From the NCBI GenBank assembly GCA_018831265.1, contig JAHJCO010000005.1, positions 62,001 through 126,000 of the forward strand: a stretch of 64,000 nucleotides of DNA. The letters are read 5' to 3'. A program made the translations under genes and the position numbers. The notes under the pieces were generated by a model. The model saw only the letters and a list, made by a program, of their open reading frames with translations, was not told the DNA's origin and did no database searches. This DNA comes from Actinomycetota bacterium (GTDB lineage Bacteria > Actinomycetota > Geothermincolia > Fen-727 > Anoxymicrobiaceae). Every line of letters starts with the position of its first letter. The first letter of the stretch is position 1. Below are positions 40,792 to 49,720 of the stretch, in pieces.

Positions 40792-43404
40792 ATGAAGAAG
40801 TGTTTTACATCCGTCGTAGCGGTGGTCGCTCTCCTTGCGGCTCTGCTGGTGCTGGGGGGCGCCGCACCGGCCGCCTACGCTTGGACGGACACGGGTGGAC
40901 CCGGAGGCGCAGGTGGTGTCACCTCAATGGTCTATGACGGAACGCGGGACGTCCTCTACGCCGGAACCGTCACCGGCGGTGTCCTGCGCTGCAAGAGCGC
41001 TTCCACCGCTCCGGTCTGGGAGGTCGTCGGGGGCAGTCCGTACCTTACCGACGTGGAGGCGCTTGCCTATGACCCGGTACGGAACATCCTCTACGCGGGC
41101 GGAGCCCCGGGAGACGGCATGAGCGTTTGGCGAAGGCCTGCCCCTCACTCCGCCGGCACCTGGGCCGATATCTCGCAGGGCTCCTGGGTGACCGACCCCG
41201 ATCCTCAGCACTATGACATGACCACGCTGTCCTTCGCGAACGATACACTCTTCGCGGGTACGAGGACAGACGACGTGTGGAAAGTGCAGGACCCCCACCT
41301 GGTGGCTCCGCCACCGCCGGCGATCACTGACTGGGTCCGGATGAACGTTGCCTGGGTCTCGACGACCTGGGTTAACTGCCTTTGCGCGGACACCACCAAC
41401 ACGGCGCTCTTCTGCGGTCTCCCCGGCAACACCGGTATCTGGCGTTGCGACAACGCGTTCAACGCCACGCCGCCGTACGTCTGGGTACAGATGGGGAACG
41501 ACGCGGGCCTCCTGGGCGGCATATCCCTCGAGATGAATGCCGCCAGGAACAGGCTCTATGCCTCCACCCGGAACTCGACCAACGGCAAGTACCAGGTCTG
41601 GCGCACAGACGCCCCCAACGCGGCGACGCCGACCTGGACGGATCTCAACTACCCGGCCGCCGACTCGTGGAAGACACTTAACCTGAACGCCCTGTCCTAC
41701 GACGAGACCGACGGGATACTCTACGTGGGCGGGCAGCAGGGCGTCTACAGGGTCCAGGATGTCAACGGAACTCCTTCATGGACCAACATCGGCAGTGCCA
41801 TAGCGTCCAAGGATGTGGATCCCGTGACCTACGGTGCCACCGGGGACACGGTATTCGCGGGGACAGGCACGGATGGCGTCTGGTCCGCCGCGGTCCCCGC
41901 ACCCACGATATCGAGCATCTCCCCGACAATCGGGGATGTCGGGACCGAGGTAACGATCAACGGGTCGAACTTCGGGAGCGCCCGGGGCACCTCCTTCGTC
42001 TCCTACGGCTCGACGGCGGCGACTGACTACTCGTCCTGGGGCGACACCCAGGTGAAGTGCGATGTCCCTGTCGGTGTCTCAGGGGAGGTCGATGTGACGT
42101 TGACGACTTACTTCGGCGGGGAGTCGAACGCCAAGACCTTCACCGTGACCCACCCCACCTGGTACCTCGCTGAGGGCTCGACCGACTGGGGATTCGCGAC
42201 CTACATCTCCATGGAGAACCCGAACTCCACGGACGTGACCGCCCGCATAACCTACAATACCCGGACCGGCACCCAGGACGGCGGGGACCACGTGCTGCCG
42301 GCCGAGTCCCAGACCACGATCTACCCGGCGGACATCATCGGCGCCACCGACTTCTCGACGAAGGTGGAGTGCCTGGAGGGCGAGACCATCGCGGTGGACC
42401 GGACCATGAAGTGGACCGGACCGGGCGCCGCTTCAGAGGAAGGCCACGCGGCCGTTGGTGTCACGGCCCCGGACACCACATGGTACCTGCCCGAGGGCTC
42501 GTCCGCGTGGGGCTTCGAGTGCTGGCTGCTCATCCAGAACCCGGGCGCCACCGAGGCGACCTGTACCGTGACCTACATGATCGAGGGGGAGGGGCCCGCG
42601 CCGGTCACCAAGACCGTGGCGGCGGGGACGCGCGCAACCTTCAACATGGCGGACGACATCGGGGCGCGCGACGCCTCCATCCAGGTCGAGTCCAACGTAC
42701 CTGTAATCCCCGAGCGGGCCATGTACCGGAACAACCGCAGGGAGGGACACGACTCGACCGGCACGACCGCGGCGGCCAACAACTATTTTCTTGCCGAGGG
42801 CTCTACCAACTGGGGCTTCACGACCTACGTGCTGGTGCAGAACCCCAACGCGACCGATACAACGGTCACCATCACCTACATGACATCGGACTTCGGCCCG
42901 CAGCCGCAGACCCCGTTCGTAATGGCCCCCGGTACGCGTACCACCATCAGGGCCAACGACTACCTGGCCGGCCACGACCTGTCCACGCTGGTGACCGGCA
43001 CCCAGCCGATAATCGCGGAGCGCGCGATGTACTGGGACGCCGGGCTCGGTGAGGCGTGCCACGATTCCATCGGCATGGATGCCGCGCACAAGACGTTCTA
43101 CCTGCCTGACGGAGAGACCATAAACGGCCGCGAGACCTGGACCCTGGTCCAGAACCCCGGCGTCGCGGCGGTGAACATCACCGTTACCTACTTCCCCGAG
43201 GGCGGGGGCACGCCGGTCACCTTCACGGACTCGGTGGATGCCAACTCGCGCAAGACCTACAACATGGCCGATTCGGGGGTATTCGGGCGGGCGGCCGTCC
43301 AGGTGACCTGCGACACCGCGGGCGGCAACATAATGTGCGAGCGCGCCATGTACTGGAACAACCGCGGAGCGGGCACGGACACGATCGGCGGCTTCAGCGA
43401 TTGA
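40792..43404 (+). CDS. Secreted multidomain protein: propeller-like, IPT/TIG and DUF5719-like repeats
   Basis: From ATG 40792 (GGGGGAGG upstream) the protein has 870 residues. A signal peptide ends at AAYA-WTDTGG. Residues about 30-365 have repeated strands with YAGT-like motifs (VLYAGTVTGG, ILYAGGAPGD, ILYVGGQQG), suggesting a beta-propeller. An IPT/TIG domain follows (TISSISPTIGDVGTEVTING, about 369-450). Four DUF5719-like units with WYLAEGSTDWGF and ERAMYW motifs occupy about 453-870. The end RGAGTDTIGGFSD is shared with the next large gene. It is probably an extracellular adhesion or envelope protein; no anchor is seen. Confidence 0.82.
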   Translation: MKKCFTSVVAVVALLAALLVLGGAAPAAYAWTDTGGPGGAGGVTSMVYDGTRDVLYAGTVTGGVLRCKSASTAPVWEVVGGSPYLTDVEALAYDPVRNILYAGGAPGDGMSVWRRPAPHSAGTWADISQGSWVTDPDPQHYDMTTLSFANDTLFAGTRTDDVWKVQDPHLVAPPPPAITDWVRMNVAWVSTTWVNCLCADTTNTALFCGLPGNTGIWRCDNAFNATPPYVWVQMGNDAGLLGGISLEMNAARNRLYASTRNSTNGKYQVWRTDAPNAATPTWTDLNYPAADSWKTLNLNALSYDETDGILYVGGQQGVYRVQDVNGTPSWTNIGSAIASKDVDPVTYGATGDTVFAGTGTDGVWSAAVPAPTISSISPTIGDVGTEVTINGSNFGSARGTSFVSYGSTAATDYSSWGDTQVKCDVPVGVSGEVDVTLTTYFGGESNAKTFTVTHPTWYLAEGSTDWGFATYISMENPNSTDVTARITYNTRTGTQDGGDHVLPAESQTTIYPADIIGATDFSTKVECLEGETIAVDRTMKWTGPGAASEEGHAAVGVTAPDTTWYLPEGSSAWGFECWLLIQNPGATEATCTVTYMIEGEGPAPVTKTVAAGTRATFNMADDIGARDASIQVESNVPVIPERAMYRNNRREGHDSTGTTAAANNYFLAEGSTNWGFTTYVLVQNPNATDTTVTITYMTSDFGPQPQTPFVMAPGTRTTIRANDYLAGHDLSTLVTGTQPIIAERAMYWDAGLGEACHDSIGMDAAHKTFYLPDGETINGRETWTLVQNPGVAAVNITVTYFPEGGGTPVTFTDSVDANSRKTYNMADSGVFGRAAVQVTCDTAGGNIMCERAMYWNNRGAGTDTIGGFSD

Positions 43405-43454
43405 TACCCCCTCACCCCGATCCTCGCCCCCCGGGGAAGAGGGAGGAATAATAC

Positions 43455-43502
43455 GGTGCCAGGCAGGATCCAAGTCAAATGACTTAAATCCTGCCTGGCA
43501 CC
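43455..43502. repeat. Perfect 48-bp hairpin element, GGTGCCAGGC type
   Basis: GGTGCCAGGCAGGAT pairs with ATCCTGCCTGGCACC, with an inner AAGTCA/TGACTT stem. It shares its first ten bases with the element at 21131 but has a different interior. Confidence 0.92.
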
Positions 43503-43547
43503 CATTTGAGTCTGATCGCACCTGTTTGAATCGGGGTCGGGTCCCGC

Positions 43548-43567
43548 AGAGGGGCCCGGCCCCTCTT
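43548..43567 (+). terminator. Intrinsic terminator candidate after the first secreted-protein gene
   Basis: AGAGGGGC pairs with GCCCCTCT around CCG, followed by TCTCGCCTTT. It lies 144 bases after the stop at 43404 and before the next gene. Confidence 0.6.
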
Positions 43568-43655
43568 CTCGCCTTTCAGCGGTTCAGCGGTAAGACCTCG
43601 CGGCCGATAAAGAACGTGTAGGGTGAGGGTGGCGGTCCAACCAGGAGGTATTCCC

Positions 43656-46600
43656 GTGAGCGGCCGTGGGGTATCCGCGTTCCTGTCCGGAAGATCGAGG
43701 TCCATTCCCGCCCTGGCCCTGGTCACGGTCATTCTCCTGTGCCTGCTTTCACCGACGGCCTTTTCCGGTGTCCGCTGGGGCTCGCCCCTGGTGATGTGCG
43801 ATCAGGCCGCGTCGCAGAACGTGGAGATGGTAACAGACGGCGACGGCGGGTTCTACGCCGCCTGGGCGGACAACCGGGCAGGGAACATGAACCTGTACGC
43901 GTTGAAGGTGGACAGGGACGGCAACCGGGCCGCGGGCTGGAGCCTCAACGGGAATGTCGTCTGTGACAACGCCGCCTTGCAGTCCACCTGCTCGGTGTGC
44001 TACGAAAGTGCCGCGGGTGGCCTGGTCGTCTCCTGGAGCGACAGCCGTTCGGGTACCGAGGACGTCTACGCGCAGAAGCTGGACTCGAGCGGGAACCGGC
44101 TCTGGGAGAACCCGACCGTGCCGGGGGACTACAACGGCGTCCCCGTTTCCGCGGCGTCTGGAAGCCAGACTTCGCCACGGATAGCGGAGGATGGCGCCGG
44201 GGGCGCGATAGTGGGCTGGCAGGATTCCCGGACCGCCGCCTGGGACCTATATGCGCAGAGGGTCCAATCGAGCGGCCTCGTGGCCTGGACCGCGAACGGG
44301 ATCGTTGTCTGCGATCAGCCGAACTACCAGATAGAGATGCAGGCGGTGAAGGACGGGGCGGGGGGAGCGATATTCGTCTGGCAGGACTACCGCAGCATCG
44401 ATACCTACGACATCTACGCGGAGAGGCTCGATTCGTCCGGCAGCCGACCATCCGGGTGGAACGAGGACGGAAACCGCGTCTGCCTCAACACCGACGCGAA
44501 CCAGACCTACCCGAACCTCGTCTCCGACGGGGTGCAGGGGGCCTCGATAGCCTTCATCGACGAGCGGGACGGCTTCAGCGTCTACGCCAACAGGATCCTG
44601 CAGAACGGTTCGATCGACGGCGACTGGAACCTCGATGGGAACCTCCTGGCCACAACCACCGCCCAGCAGGACTACCCCCCGGGCGTTGTCGCCGACGGTA
44701 CGGGCGGCCTGATAGTGGCATGGCGCAGGAACAACGTCGGGAGCTACGACCTCAGTGCCCAGAGGATAGACGGTGATGCCGCGTTTCCGTCCGGTTGGGG
44801 CGCTGCCACGGGCGTGGCGATCGCCGATGCGACCGGCGACCAGGCCTGGCCTGTGGTGACCACCGACGGCGCGGGGGGCGCCACGATCGGCTGGACAGAC
44901 TCGAGGTCGGGCAACCAGGACATCTACGCCACCAGGATAGGCGCGGACGCCGTCTTCCCCGCGGGCTGGGCCAAGAACGGGATCCCGGTCTACGAGGGCC
45001 CCAACAGCCAGCTGAAGCCGAGGATGACAAGTGACGAGAAGGGCGGCGCGTTCGTCGGCTGGCAGGACTTCACCACCTGGTACGTGTACGCTCAGCGGAT
45101 CTCCAACCCGGCGCCGACAGCTGACTCGATCGTTCCGGCGAGCGGCGATAACTCCGGTCCGGTCTCGATAACCGACCTGGCCGGCACGGGGTTCAGCACC
45201 ATCGGTGGCACGCCGACAGTCGAGCTGACCAGAGGGGTGGACGTCCTGACGGCGACCGGCGTATCGGTGAATCCGACCGGCACCTCGATCACCTGCGATT
45301 TCGACCTCACCGGCGCGGAGGCCGGCCCCTGGACCGTCATCGTGACAAACCCGGACGACCAGGATACCGAACTGATGGACGGCTTCACCGTGGATGAAGC
45401 CGTGGTCCCGCCTACCATGCAGACCGATCAGGCTACAAACGTCACGTACAACGGCGCTACGTTGAACGGGAACATCCTCGACACCGGGGGTGAGAACTGC
45501 ACCAGGGGCGTCCTTTACCGTCAGGTCGGCGCGGGCGCCTGGTCAAACAGATACCAGTTGGGGTTATTCGGGCCCGGCGCTTACGGTATCCCTATCTCCG
45601 GGACGCTGACCCCTGGTACGACTTATGAGTTCAAGGCGAGCGCCTTCAACTCGGCCGGTGGGGATGAGGGGGCGACGCTGCAGTTCACGACTACGGCGGC
45701 GCCCCAACCCGCCCCGACCGTCATTTCCATCACCCCTTCGTCAGGCACTCAAGGGTCCACCGTGAACGTGACCAACCTGGCGGGCACAGACTTCTACGGA
45801 ACCCCCGCCGTCAAGCTCAAGAGGACCGGGCAGACAGACATCACCGCAACCAATGTCGTCGTGGCCTCACCCACGAAGATCACCTGCCGCTTCGTCCTTC
45901 CCGCGAACGCGGCCCCCGGAGCCTGGAACCTGTTCGTACAGAACCCCGACGGCCAGTCAGCCACGAAGAACAGCGCCTTCACCATGAACGCCTCACAGGC
46001 CACCTATCCCACCTGGTATCTGGCGGAGGGAACGACCGCCTGGGGGTTCTCCACCTACATATCGGTGGTGAATCCCAACGACACCTCCGTGACCGTGGAC
46101 CTGACCTACATGCCATCAGGAGAGCCCAACGAGGTGCAGACCGTGGTGATGCCCCCCGACTCGAGAGCCACCGTCTTCCCGGCGGACACCCTGGGGCAGA
46201 AGGACTTCAGCACCAAGGTGGAGTGCCGCGAGGGAAAGACCATAGCCGCCGACCGCACCATGGAGTGGACGGGAGAAGGCTCGGCCACCCCGGAGTGCCA
46301 CGGCTCGGTGGGCGTGACCTCCCCGGCGAAGACCTGGTACCTGCCCGAGGGCTCCACCAACTGGGGCTTCGAGTGCTGGCTTCTCATTCAGAACCCGAAC
46401 TCCGCCACCGCCCACTGCACGGTTACCTACATGATAGAGGGCTCCGGCGCGCAAGAGGTCTCACACGAGGTTGAGCCCAACTCACGCGCCACCTTCAACA
46501 TGCAGACCGACATAGGCAACAAGGACGCCTCCATCAAGGTGACGAGTGACGTTCCCGTCATCCCCGAGCGGGCCATGTACCGCAACGACCGCAGAGAGGG

Positions 46601-47264
46601 CCACGACTCCATCGGCACCACCACGCCCGCGCTCGACTACTACCTGGCGGAAGGCACAAGCGCCTGGGGCTTCACCACCTTCGTGCTGGTTCAGAACCCG
46701 AACCCGACCGATACATCAGTGAACGTCACCTACATGACGGGAGAAGGCCCCGTGCCCCACCCCGAGAACCCCATCACCATGAGCGCGAACTCACGGCGCA
46801 CCATAAGGGTGAACGACTACCTGCCCGACCGGGACTTCTCCACCCGGGTGACCGGAGACCAGCCCATAATCGCGGAACGAGCCATGTACTGGGACTCAGG
46901 AACAGGAGAGGCCTGCCACGACTCCATCGGGATGGACTCACCGCATGCCACCTTCTACCTCCCCGACGGGGAAGCGGGTTCCGAGGTGGAGACCTGGACG
47001 CTGGTGCAGAACCCCAACGCAACAGACGCTATGGTCACCATCACCTACATGACGGAAGACGGCACGGGCAACGTGGTCAAGACAGAGACCATTGGGGCCA
47101 GCTCCCGCTCCACCTTCAACCTGGCGCAGCACTCCGGGCTTTCGGGAAGGGCAGCCATCGTGGTGGAGAGCAATGATGCGGCAAAGCCCGTCATGGTGGA
47201 GAGGGCCATGTACTGGTACTCCCGGGGAGCGGGCACGGACACCATCGGGGGCTGTAGCGATTAG
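43656..47264 (+). CDS. Large secreted protein: propeller-like, two IPT/TIG, Fn3-like and DUF5719-like repeats
   Basis: From GTG 43656 the protein has 1202 residues; AGGAGG at 43643-43648 decides the start. A signal helix precedes AFSG. Residues about 40-480 hold repeats of the form DGAGGAIVGWQDSR, typical of a WD-like propeller of secreted bacterial proteins. IPT/TIG-like domains lie at about 485-580 and 685-780, with an Fn3-like domain between. Four DUF5719-like units fill about 785-1202, ending RGAGTDTIGGCSD. Its last ~420 residues match the organisation of the preceding gene. Role inferred as cell-surface or matrix protein. Confidence 0.82.
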   Translation: MSGRGVSAFLSGRSRSIPALALVTVILLCLLSPTAFSGVRWGSPLVMCDQAASQNVEMVTDGDGGFYAAWADNRAGNMNLYALKVDRDGNRAAGWSLNGNVVCDNAALQSTCSVCYESAAGGLVVSWSDSRSGTEDVYAQKLDSSGNRLWENPTVPGDYNGVPVSAASGSQTSPRIAEDGAGGAIVGWQDSRTAAWDLYAQRVQSSGLVAWTANGIVVCDQPNYQIEMQAVKDGAGGAIFVWQDYRSIDTYDIYAERLDSSGSRPSGWNEDGNRVCLNTDANQTYPNLVSDGVQGASIAFIDERDGFSVYANRILQNGSIDGDWNLDGNLLATTTAQQDYPPGVVADGTGGLIVAWRRNNVGSYDLSAQRIDGDAAFPSGWGAATGVAIADATGDQAWPVVTTDGAGGATIGWTDSRSGNQDIYATRIGADAVFPAGWAKNGIPVYEGPNSQLKPRMTSDEKGGAFVGWQDFTTWYVYAQRISNPAPTADSIVPASGDNSGPVSITDLAGTGFSTIGGTPTVELTRGVDVLTATGVSVNPTGTSITCDFDLTGAEAGPWTVIVTNPDDQDTELMDGFTVDEAVVPPTMQTDQATNVTYNGATLNGNILDTGGENCTRGVLYRQVGAGAWSNRYQLGLFGPGAYGIPISGTLTPGTTYEFKASAFNSAGGDEGATLQFTTTAAPQPAPTVISITPSSGTQGSTVNVTNLAGTDFYGTPAVKLKRTGQTDITATNVVVASPTKITCRFVLPANAAPGAWNLFVQNPDGQSATKNSAFTMNASQATYPTWYLAEGTTAWGFSTYISVVNPNDTSVTVDLTYMPSGEPNEVQTVVMPPDSRATVFPADTLGQKDFSTKVECREGKTIAADRTMEWTGEGSATPECHGSVGVTSPAKTWYLPEGSTNWGFECWLLIQNPNSATAHCTVTYMIEGSGAQEVSHEVEPNSRATFNMQTDIGNKDASIKVTSDVPVIPERAMYRNDRREGHDSIGTTTPALDYYLAEGTSAWGFTTFVLVQNPNPTDTSVNVTYMTGEGPVPHPENPITMSANSRRTIRVNDYLPDRDFSTRVTGDQPIIAERAMYWDSGTGEACHDSIGMDSPHATFYLPDGEAGSEVETWTLVQNPNATDAMVTITYMTEDGTGNVVKTETIGASSRSTFNLAQHSGLSGRAAIVVESNDAAKPVMVERAMYWYSRGAGTDTIGGCSD

Positions 47265-47269
47265 CCAAT

Positions 47270-47351
47270 GGGGTCAGGCGGCACCTTCAATGCGCACACA
47301 CACCGCCTCAGCGCGTTGGCGCCGCGCGTGAATTGAATGCCGCCTGACCCC
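47270..47351. repeat. Palindromic element, GGGGTCAGGC type
   Basis: GGGGTCAGGCGGCA (47270-47283) pairs with TGCCGCCTGACCCC (47338-47351); TTCAAT/ATTGAA-like inner bases extend the stem. A further right end GTGCCTGACCCC at 47395-47406 suggests a second, partial element. Confidence 0.88.
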
Positions 47352-47483
47352 TGGCGTAGTCACAGCGACGCTGCCCAAGACATGTGACTTGAATTGTGCC
47401 TGACCCCAATCCTAGTCAGGGTAGTCCGACCCCACTTCGCCTATAATCTGACCTGTCGGTCGTGAACGGAGAATGGAGAGATA

Positions 47484-48113
47484 TTGAGCAAGGTCATACT
47501 GGTCAGGCACGGGCGCACCGCGTGGCACGCAGAGGGGCGCTACTGCGGAACGGCGGACGTGCCCCTGGACGAGATCGGCAGGCAGCAGGCGGAGCGCGTG
47601 TCCGGAGCACTGGCGCGCAGGAACATCGTGGCCGTGTACTCCAGTCCCCTGTCCCGCTGCTCGGAGCTTGCCGAAGGGGTCGCGGCGGCGAAGGGCCTCG
47701 AGGTGATCGTCGACCCGCGCCTGCGGGAGATAGACCTCGGCCGCTGGGACGGCCAGACCTACAAGGAGATAGTGGAGCGCGACGGCGAGATGCTGGGCCG
47801 CTGGACCCGGGATCCGACATCGGTGACCATCCCCGGCGGGGAGTCGCTCGGCGACGTGCAGGATCGCGCGATGGACTGGTTCCATGAAGCGACCTCTGCC
47901 TACCCGGACTCCACCATAGTCGCCTCGAGTCACGGCGGTCCGATCAGAGCCGTTCTGGCGGCGGTGATCGGCATGCCGCTCGCGAACATATTCAGGCTCA
48001 CAGTGGACCTGGCCGGCATCTGCGTCGTGAATTACCAGGGCGAGTTCTCCAACGTCAAGGTCCTCAACGACACCAGCCACCTGGACGGGATAGAGGACAA
48101 GAGCGTCTTTTAA
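47484..48113 (+). CDS. Histidine phosphatase family protein (phosphoglycerate mutase/CobC-like)
   Basis: The protein has 209 residues from TTG 47484, with GGAGAG upstream. The catalytic motif LVRHGRTAWHAEGRYCGTAD carries the phosphohistidine in RHG. VYSSPLSRCSELAEG supplies the second Arg, the LREIDLGRWDGQ Glu is the acid, and SSHGGPIRAVLAAV the second His. The layout resembles alpha-ribazole phosphatase (CobC) and acid phosphatases of this family. No cobalamin gene is nearby, so the substrate is open. A TATAAT at 47442-47447 may be its -10. Confidence 0.88.
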   Translation: MSKVILVRHGRTAWHAEGRYCGTADVPLDEIGRQQAERVSGALARRNIVAVYSSPLSRCSELAEGVAAAKGLEVIVDPRLREIDLGRWDGQTYKEIVERDGEMLGRWTRDPTSVTIPGGESLGDVQDRAMDWFHEATSAYPDSTIVASSHGGPIRAVLAAVIGMPLANIFRLTVDLAGICVVNYQGEFSNVKVLNDTSHLDGIEDKSVF

Positions 48114-48121
48114 CCTGGAGT

Positions 48122-48196
48122 GGCGTCGGACAATTTCGCACGTTGACCCCAATCGAACTGTGGATGGGAATTGAGCGCGCGCAAATGTCCGACCCC
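48122..48196. repeat. Palindromic element, family B copy 1 (75 bp)
   Basis: GGCGTCGGACA pairs with TGTCCGACCCC. The interior (CAATCGAA, GGGAATTGAGCGCG) matches 49593-49667, but the arm tip changes G to A and C to T together in that copy. Confidence 0.9.
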
Positions 48197-48254
48197 ACGG
48201 TTATAGACGTTTGGTTGCTGGGAGGCGGGGATGTGGCGGTTTGTAATATGGAGT

Positions 48255-48330
48255 GGCGTCGGAGGTTTTCATTGCGTAATAACATTGTCGAAATAAGCGT
48301 ATTCCAACGGCACTGCAAACCTCCGACCCC
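48255..48330. repeat. Palindromic element, family A copy 2 (76 bp)
   Basis: GGCGTCGGAGGTTT pairs with AAACCTCCGACCCC. The interior (TTCATTGCGTAATA, CCAACGGCACTGC) matches 8395-8470. The 53 bases starting at its right-arm end (48322-48374) duplicate 48188-48240. Confidence 0.92.
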
Positions 48331-48373
48331 ACGGTTATAGACGTTTGGTTGCTGGGAGGCGGGGATGTGGCGG

Positions 48374-48379
48374 TATAAT
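48374..48379 (+). promoter_or_regulatory. -10 element of rnpB
   Basis: TATAAT lies 5 bases before the first base of the RNase P RNA. TTGCTG at 48349-48354 is a possible -35 with a long 19-base spacer. The -10's first base is the last base of a 53-bp duplication also present at 48188-48240, where the -10 has become TTGTAA-like. Confidence 0.65.
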
Positions 48380-48384
48380 CTTAT

Positions 48385-48746
48385 GGGGACAGTCATCCGG
48401 GTGGTCGCGGGGCCTCATCGCCTCGAGGAAAGTCCGGACTCCACAGGGCAGGGTGCTGGGTAACGCCCAGGCGGGGTGACCCGACGGAAAGCGCCACAGA
48501 AAAGAAAAGGCCGCCCGCTTGCGCGGGAGGTTGAGCTGAAACGGTGGTGTAAGAGACCACCAGCGGCCCGGTGACGGGTCGGCTTGGCAAGCCCCACCCG
48601 GAGCGATGCCGAATAGGGGAGGAGCGGTGGCCCGCCGCGCTCGACTCCCGGGTTGGCAGCATGAGGCGCGCGGTGACGCGCGTCCCAGATAGATGGCCAC
48701 CACCGCTTTCGCGGTACAGAATCCGGCTTACAGGATGTCTGTCCCC
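48385..48746 (+). ncRNA. rnpB: RNase P RNA, bacterial type A
   Basis: The RNA is about 362 bases. The 5' GGGGACAGTCATCC pairs with the 3' GGATGTCTGTCCCC as P1. The conserved GAGGAAAGTCCGGACTCC, the GCCACAGAAA segment, the GGTAA-type loop regions, and near the 3' end the CCCAGATAGATGGCC and CAGAATCCGGCTTACAG blocks are all in order. It matures the 5' ends of tRNAs. A TATAAT lies just upstream. Confidence 0.97.
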
Positions 48747-48827
48747 GCGTGCGAACATGTCAATACGGAAGAATGAGACGGAGCGCCCGGCGTCGAATTA
48801 CGACTAAACGGGGATAGGGGGATTCAG

Positions 48828-49583
48828 GTGGAACCGGAGATACAGCCCGGCGACGTGTGCGAGCTCAGGGGCGAGGTGACCGTCGCGGACTCCATCGCGT
48901 TCGCGCGCGGCGAGCTGGTCACGGTCGAGGAGATAAAGCTCAACCCCCAGCGCCCCGAGTACCGCTACGTCGTCTACTCCACTATGACGGGCAAGCGGTT
49001 CCAGCTCTCCGACCGCGAGCTCAAGATGCGTGAGAAGGCGTTCGCACCCGAGTATCACAGTGCGGCCGAACCATGGTCGAGCCCTCCGATAGGACCGGGG
49101 GGCTCGGCGGATCATGGCCTGACCCATACTCGCGAGCTGGAGGACTCCATAAAGGACATGGCCCACCGGAAGTGGGTCATATACCTGGTCATCGCCGTGG
49201 TGCTTGTTGTCGGAGCGGTGGTCGCGGTCCGGCTGATCACCGCGAAGAGCGGCCCGGAGGGCACCCTGCACGGGTTCTTCGCGGCCGCCCAGCGCAACGA
49301 CGTGCCGGCGATGATGGAGCGCTGGGACCCCGACGCCCTGGCCGCCGACCCCGGCACCCGGGAGTTTATCACCACGAAGTTCACCTCGTCGGCGAGTAAG
49401 GGCACGATCACGCCGGGGTCCTGGAACGTTGCCCTGTCCGGCAAGATGCACTACAAGACCACCGCGAAGGATGACGGGGCGGTCGTGGTCATAACCAACG
49501 ACGAGGTGGACGGCAGCGTTTCGGCCAGGATGGTCGAGAAGGACGGGACCTGGTACATCGCGGAGATGACGATCGGCCCGTAG
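48828..49583 (+). CDS. Membrane-anchored protein, DUF4878/lumazine-binding-like C-domain
   Basis: The protein has 251 residues from GTG 48828. An N-terminal soluble domain (about residues 1-70, PGDVCELRGEVTVADSIAFA) looks SH3-like. A single helix lies at about residues 117-137 (WVIYLVIAVVLVVGAVVAV). The C-terminal domain after GPEGTLHGFFAAAQRNDVPA ends KDGTWYIAEMTIG, the pattern of secreted NTF2-like DUF4878 proteins. No enzyme motif is seen. It follows rnpB by 81 bases; function unknown. Confidence 0.75.
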   Translation: MEPEIQPGDVCELRGEVTVADSIAFARGELVTVEEIKLNPQRPEYRYVVYSTMTGKRFQLSDRELKMREKAFAPEYHSAAEPWSSPPIGPGGSADHGLTHTRELEDSIKDMAHRKWVIYLVIAVVLVVGAVVAVRLITAKSGPEGTLHGFFAAAQRNDVPAMMERWDPDALAADPGTREFITTKFTSSASKGTITPGSWNVALSGKMHYKTTAKDDGAVVVITNDEVDGSVSARMVEKDGTWYIAEMTIGP

Positions 49584-49592
49584 ATGATGAGG

Positions 49593-49667
49593 GGCGTCAG
49601 ACAATTGCACGCGTTGACTCCAATCGAAGTGTTGACGGGAATTGAGCGCGTGCAAGTGTCTGACCCC
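49593..49667. repeat. Palindromic element, family B copy 2 (75 bp)
   Basis: GGCGTCAGACA pairs with TGTCTGACCCC, and inner bases ATTGCACGCG and CGCGTGCAAG pair further. Same length and interior as 48122-48196. It begins 10 bases after a stop codon. Confidence 0.92.
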
Positions 49668-49720
49668 CCGGATCGTCCAGGGGTTGATCCACGGATTACT
49701 CGAGCAGGTTTGCAGGAATG

